Below, piece by piece: positions 21,130 to 22,409 of a stretch of 22,409 nucleotides of DNA (positions within the stretch are counted from its first letter, which is position 1; each line of letters begins with the position of its first letter). The notes under the pieces were generated by a model. That model was not told the DNA's origin. It did not search any database and saw only the letters and a program-made list of their open reading frames with translations. Position numbers and translations under genes: made by a program. The stretch comes from DASRSS01 sp035656335 (GTDB lineage Bacteria; Actinomycetota; Actinomycetes; Mycobacteriales; Jatrophihabitantaceae): NCBI GenBank assembly GCA_035656335.1, contig DASRSS010000341.1:1-22409 (forward strand), written 5' to 3'.

Positions 21130-22409
21130 CGATCAGGGTCGCGTCGGTGTCGCTGTAGTCGTCGGTCGTTAGCGTCCCGTTGCTGAAGATGTTGAGGCCG
21201 AAGCTGATGCCCGTGACACCGGCGGGAACCGGCGGGGTCGTCCAGGTCGCCTGCGTCCACGTGGACGCGGCCGCGAACCAGGGACTGGCCGTCCAGTAGT
21301 CGAAGCCGCCATTGGCGTTGCGGGTGTAGAGCTCGAACTGCGTGACGACGGTGGACTTGTACCAAGCACCCAGCAGGTACTCGTGCCCAGCGGTTGCTCC
21401 TGGCGTGCAGCCACCGGTGTCGAACGTCGGCAGGATCTTCGCGTCGCCGTCGCTGTAACCGGTCATGGTGATGAGCTCGGCGACCTTTCCCGTGTGCGCA
21501 TCGGTGGTCTCGGCGTAGGTCGGGCTGTTGGCGCCGAAGGAGTAGGCGCTCCAGCAGTTCGGCACGCCGGGCGTGATGGCGGTTTCGAGCGAGGAGTTGG
21601 TGATCGCGCCGGAGATCGCGGGAGGCGGCGGTGCCTGTACGGTCGGCTTGACGGTGCCGCCGATGACCTGCGCGACCGTCTTCACCGTCGTCGTCGGTGT
21701 GGACGCAATGTGCGCCGCCAGCCAGGAGACGAACTGGTCGAACAGTTCGGGCGTGATCGACACGGTCGGGTCGCAGTTGACCGAGCCGGGCTCGCAGATG
21801 TGGTGGAAGGTCAGGATGTCCCAGCCGCCGCCGTGGTTTTCGGCGTTGGTGACGGTGTTCTCGAGGTCGGTCAGCGTCCAGGTCGCGTCCACCTCGTCGG
21901 GCGCTTGCAGCGCGAACGGATCGACCGGCGGAATGGATTCCGCGTAGACGCCCGGCTCGCCGCCCTCCTGCGTCAGGACGTCACCCAGTGAGCGCGCGCT
22001 GTTGTAACCGCACTGCTGCACGATCTGCTCGACGGACGTGTTCACCGTGGCGTACGGATAGGCGAAGGACGTCTGCGGAAAGCCCCATGCCGTCAACTGG
22101 TTGCGGGCGTCGCAGACCTGGCGCTGGGTCTCGTCGGTCGACTCGAGGGTCAGGTCCGGGTGGTTGACCGTGTGGCCGCCGATCTCGTTGCCGTCGGCGT
22201 AGATCGTGTTCAGGTCCGCCAAGGTGAGATAGTTCGGCGCACCGATCGACCCGGTTATCGTGTAGAACGTGCCGTGCAACCCGTTCGCCTGCAGCGTCGC
22301 CAAGGCTGTCAGCTGGTCGGCGTTGCTGTCGTCGAACGTCAGCGAGACCACGGTCGGTGCCGGTGCCGCCTGAGCTGCCTGCATGCCGACCAGCCCGCTC
22401 ACGACGGTC
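20318..22409 (-). CDS. Secreted polysaccharide deacetylase with CBM-like module and three Ig-like repeats (5' end outside window)
   Basis: About 697 residues are visible. The frame is still open at the window edge, and the first residues (VVSGLVGMQAAQAAPAP) look like the end of a signal peptide, so the true start is probably just outside. The NodB-type catalytic domain shows TFDD (near 22330), the metal motif HTVNH (22160-22174) and FAYPYA. It should remove acetyl (or similar) groups from a polysaccharide such as chitin, peptidoglycan or xylan. A jelly-roll carbohydrate-binding-like region follows (about 21130-21620, with GISFGLNIFSNGTLTTDD). Three He_PIG-type Ig repeats of exactly 91 codons finish the protein. 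No anchor is seen. Together with the nearby GH3 enzyme it suggests secreted polysaccharide processing. CBM assignment is less certain than the catalytic domain. Confidence 0.9.
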   Translation of the reverse strand, partial: TVVSGLVGMQAAQAAPAPTVVSLTFDDSNADQLTALATLQANGLHGTFYTITGSIGAPNYLTLADLNTIYADGNEIGGHTVNHPDLTLESTDETQRQVCDARNQLTAWGFPQTSFAYPYATVNTSVEQIVQQCGYNSARSLGDVLTQEGGEPGVYAESIPPVDPFALQAPDEVDATWTLTDLENTVTNAENHGGGWDILTFHHICEPGSVNCDPTVSITPELFDQFVSWLAAHIASTPTTTVKTVAQVIGGTVKPTVQAPPPPAISGAITNSSLETAITPGVPNCWSAYSFGANSPTYAETTDAHTGKVAELITMTGYSDGDAKILPTFDTGGCTPGATAGHEYLLGAWYKSTVVTQFELYTRNANGGFDYWTASPWFAAASTWTQATWTTPPVPAGVTGISFGLNIFSNGTLTTDDYSDTDATLIAPAFTADTPPSTGMVGVAYSYTYQATGKPSPTFAIASGRLPAGLTLNATTGVLSGTPTTVGTSIFSVRASNGVETAAVSALTVITIGVARMAPAFTADTPPATGTTGTTYSYTYKATGSPAPTFAVASGKLPTGLTLNATTGVLSGKPTASGAFTFIVRASNGVGTPAVSPSTTITITAALAAPRFTASSPPSLAFTGVSYSYPYKASGNPAPTFAVSSGKLPTGLTLNATTGVLSGKPTASGIFTFTVQASNGVGTPAVSRATILVLRL

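Noticed and set aside
1..22409. Mobile element, prophage, CRISPR array, tRNA or rRNA
   Set aside because: No transposase, integrase, phage gene, terminal inverted repeats, spaced short repeats or RNA-gene patterns were found; the only repeats are coding Ig-like modules and short operator-like sites.

Overview
The window is high-GC DNA (roughly 70% by eye) with strong G/C third-position bias, GTG as well as ATG starts, short intergenic gaps and several 4-bp start/stop overlaps. Together with a ROK regulator, a TetR/acyl-CoA synthetase pair, an actinobacterial-type QcrB and an NhaA-thioredoxin fusion, this points to a soil- or plant-associated actinomycete. I cannot name the genus. I see no rRNA, tRNA, CRISPR array, insertion sequence or phage gene, and no gene-free stretch longer than about 190 bases.

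Left part (1-7380, all + strand). The 3' end of a TetR-family regulator is followed by an operator-like promoter region, then an acyl-CoA synthetase and an SDR oxidoreductase that overlap by 4 bp. Next come a Tat-exported phosphoesterase of the phospholipase C/acid phosphatase superfamily and a conserved-looking 154-aa protein I do not recognise. An NhaA Na+/H+ antiporter fused to a DsbA-like thioredoxin domain and a CxxC peroxiredoxin-like protein complete this part; a cluster of GTGCCGAC repeats lies between the last two.

Middle part (7405-14250). A minus-strand cassette tetR - DoxX-like membrane protein - metallo-beta-lactamase-fold hydrolase - SnoaL-like protein has an excellent promoter with an operator-like palindrome between -35 and -10. 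Divergent from it is the most interesting block. It holds an RsbQ-type alpha/beta hydrolase overlapping a PAS-GAF-PP2C phosphatase (RsbP-like), followed by an RsbW-like ATP-binding kinase (minus strand) and an RsbV-like STAS protein (plus strand). This looks like a complete partner-switching cascade of the Bacillus energy-stress type, but no sigma factor gene lies in the window. A ROK-family repressor-like gene converges on the STAS gene, with the two stop codons sharing one CTAG.

Right part (14438-22409). A very large secreted GH3 beta-xylosidase-like enzyme with Ig-like and carboxypeptidase-regulatory-like C-terminal modules lies divergent from the ROK gene. It ends at a strong bidirectional hairpin. 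On the minus strand, converging on it, are a polysaccharide deacetylase (5' end outside the window) with a carbohydrate-binding-like module and three 91-residue Ig-like repeats, then an orphan cytochrome b (qcrB), then a small universal-stress-protein gene overlapping the qcrB 3' end.

A plausible overall reading is an accessory region combining lipid/acyl-CoA catabolism, redox and ion stress, a small-molecule-sensing partner-switching system, and secreted plant- or cell-wall-polysaccharide degradation under sugar-responsive ROK control.
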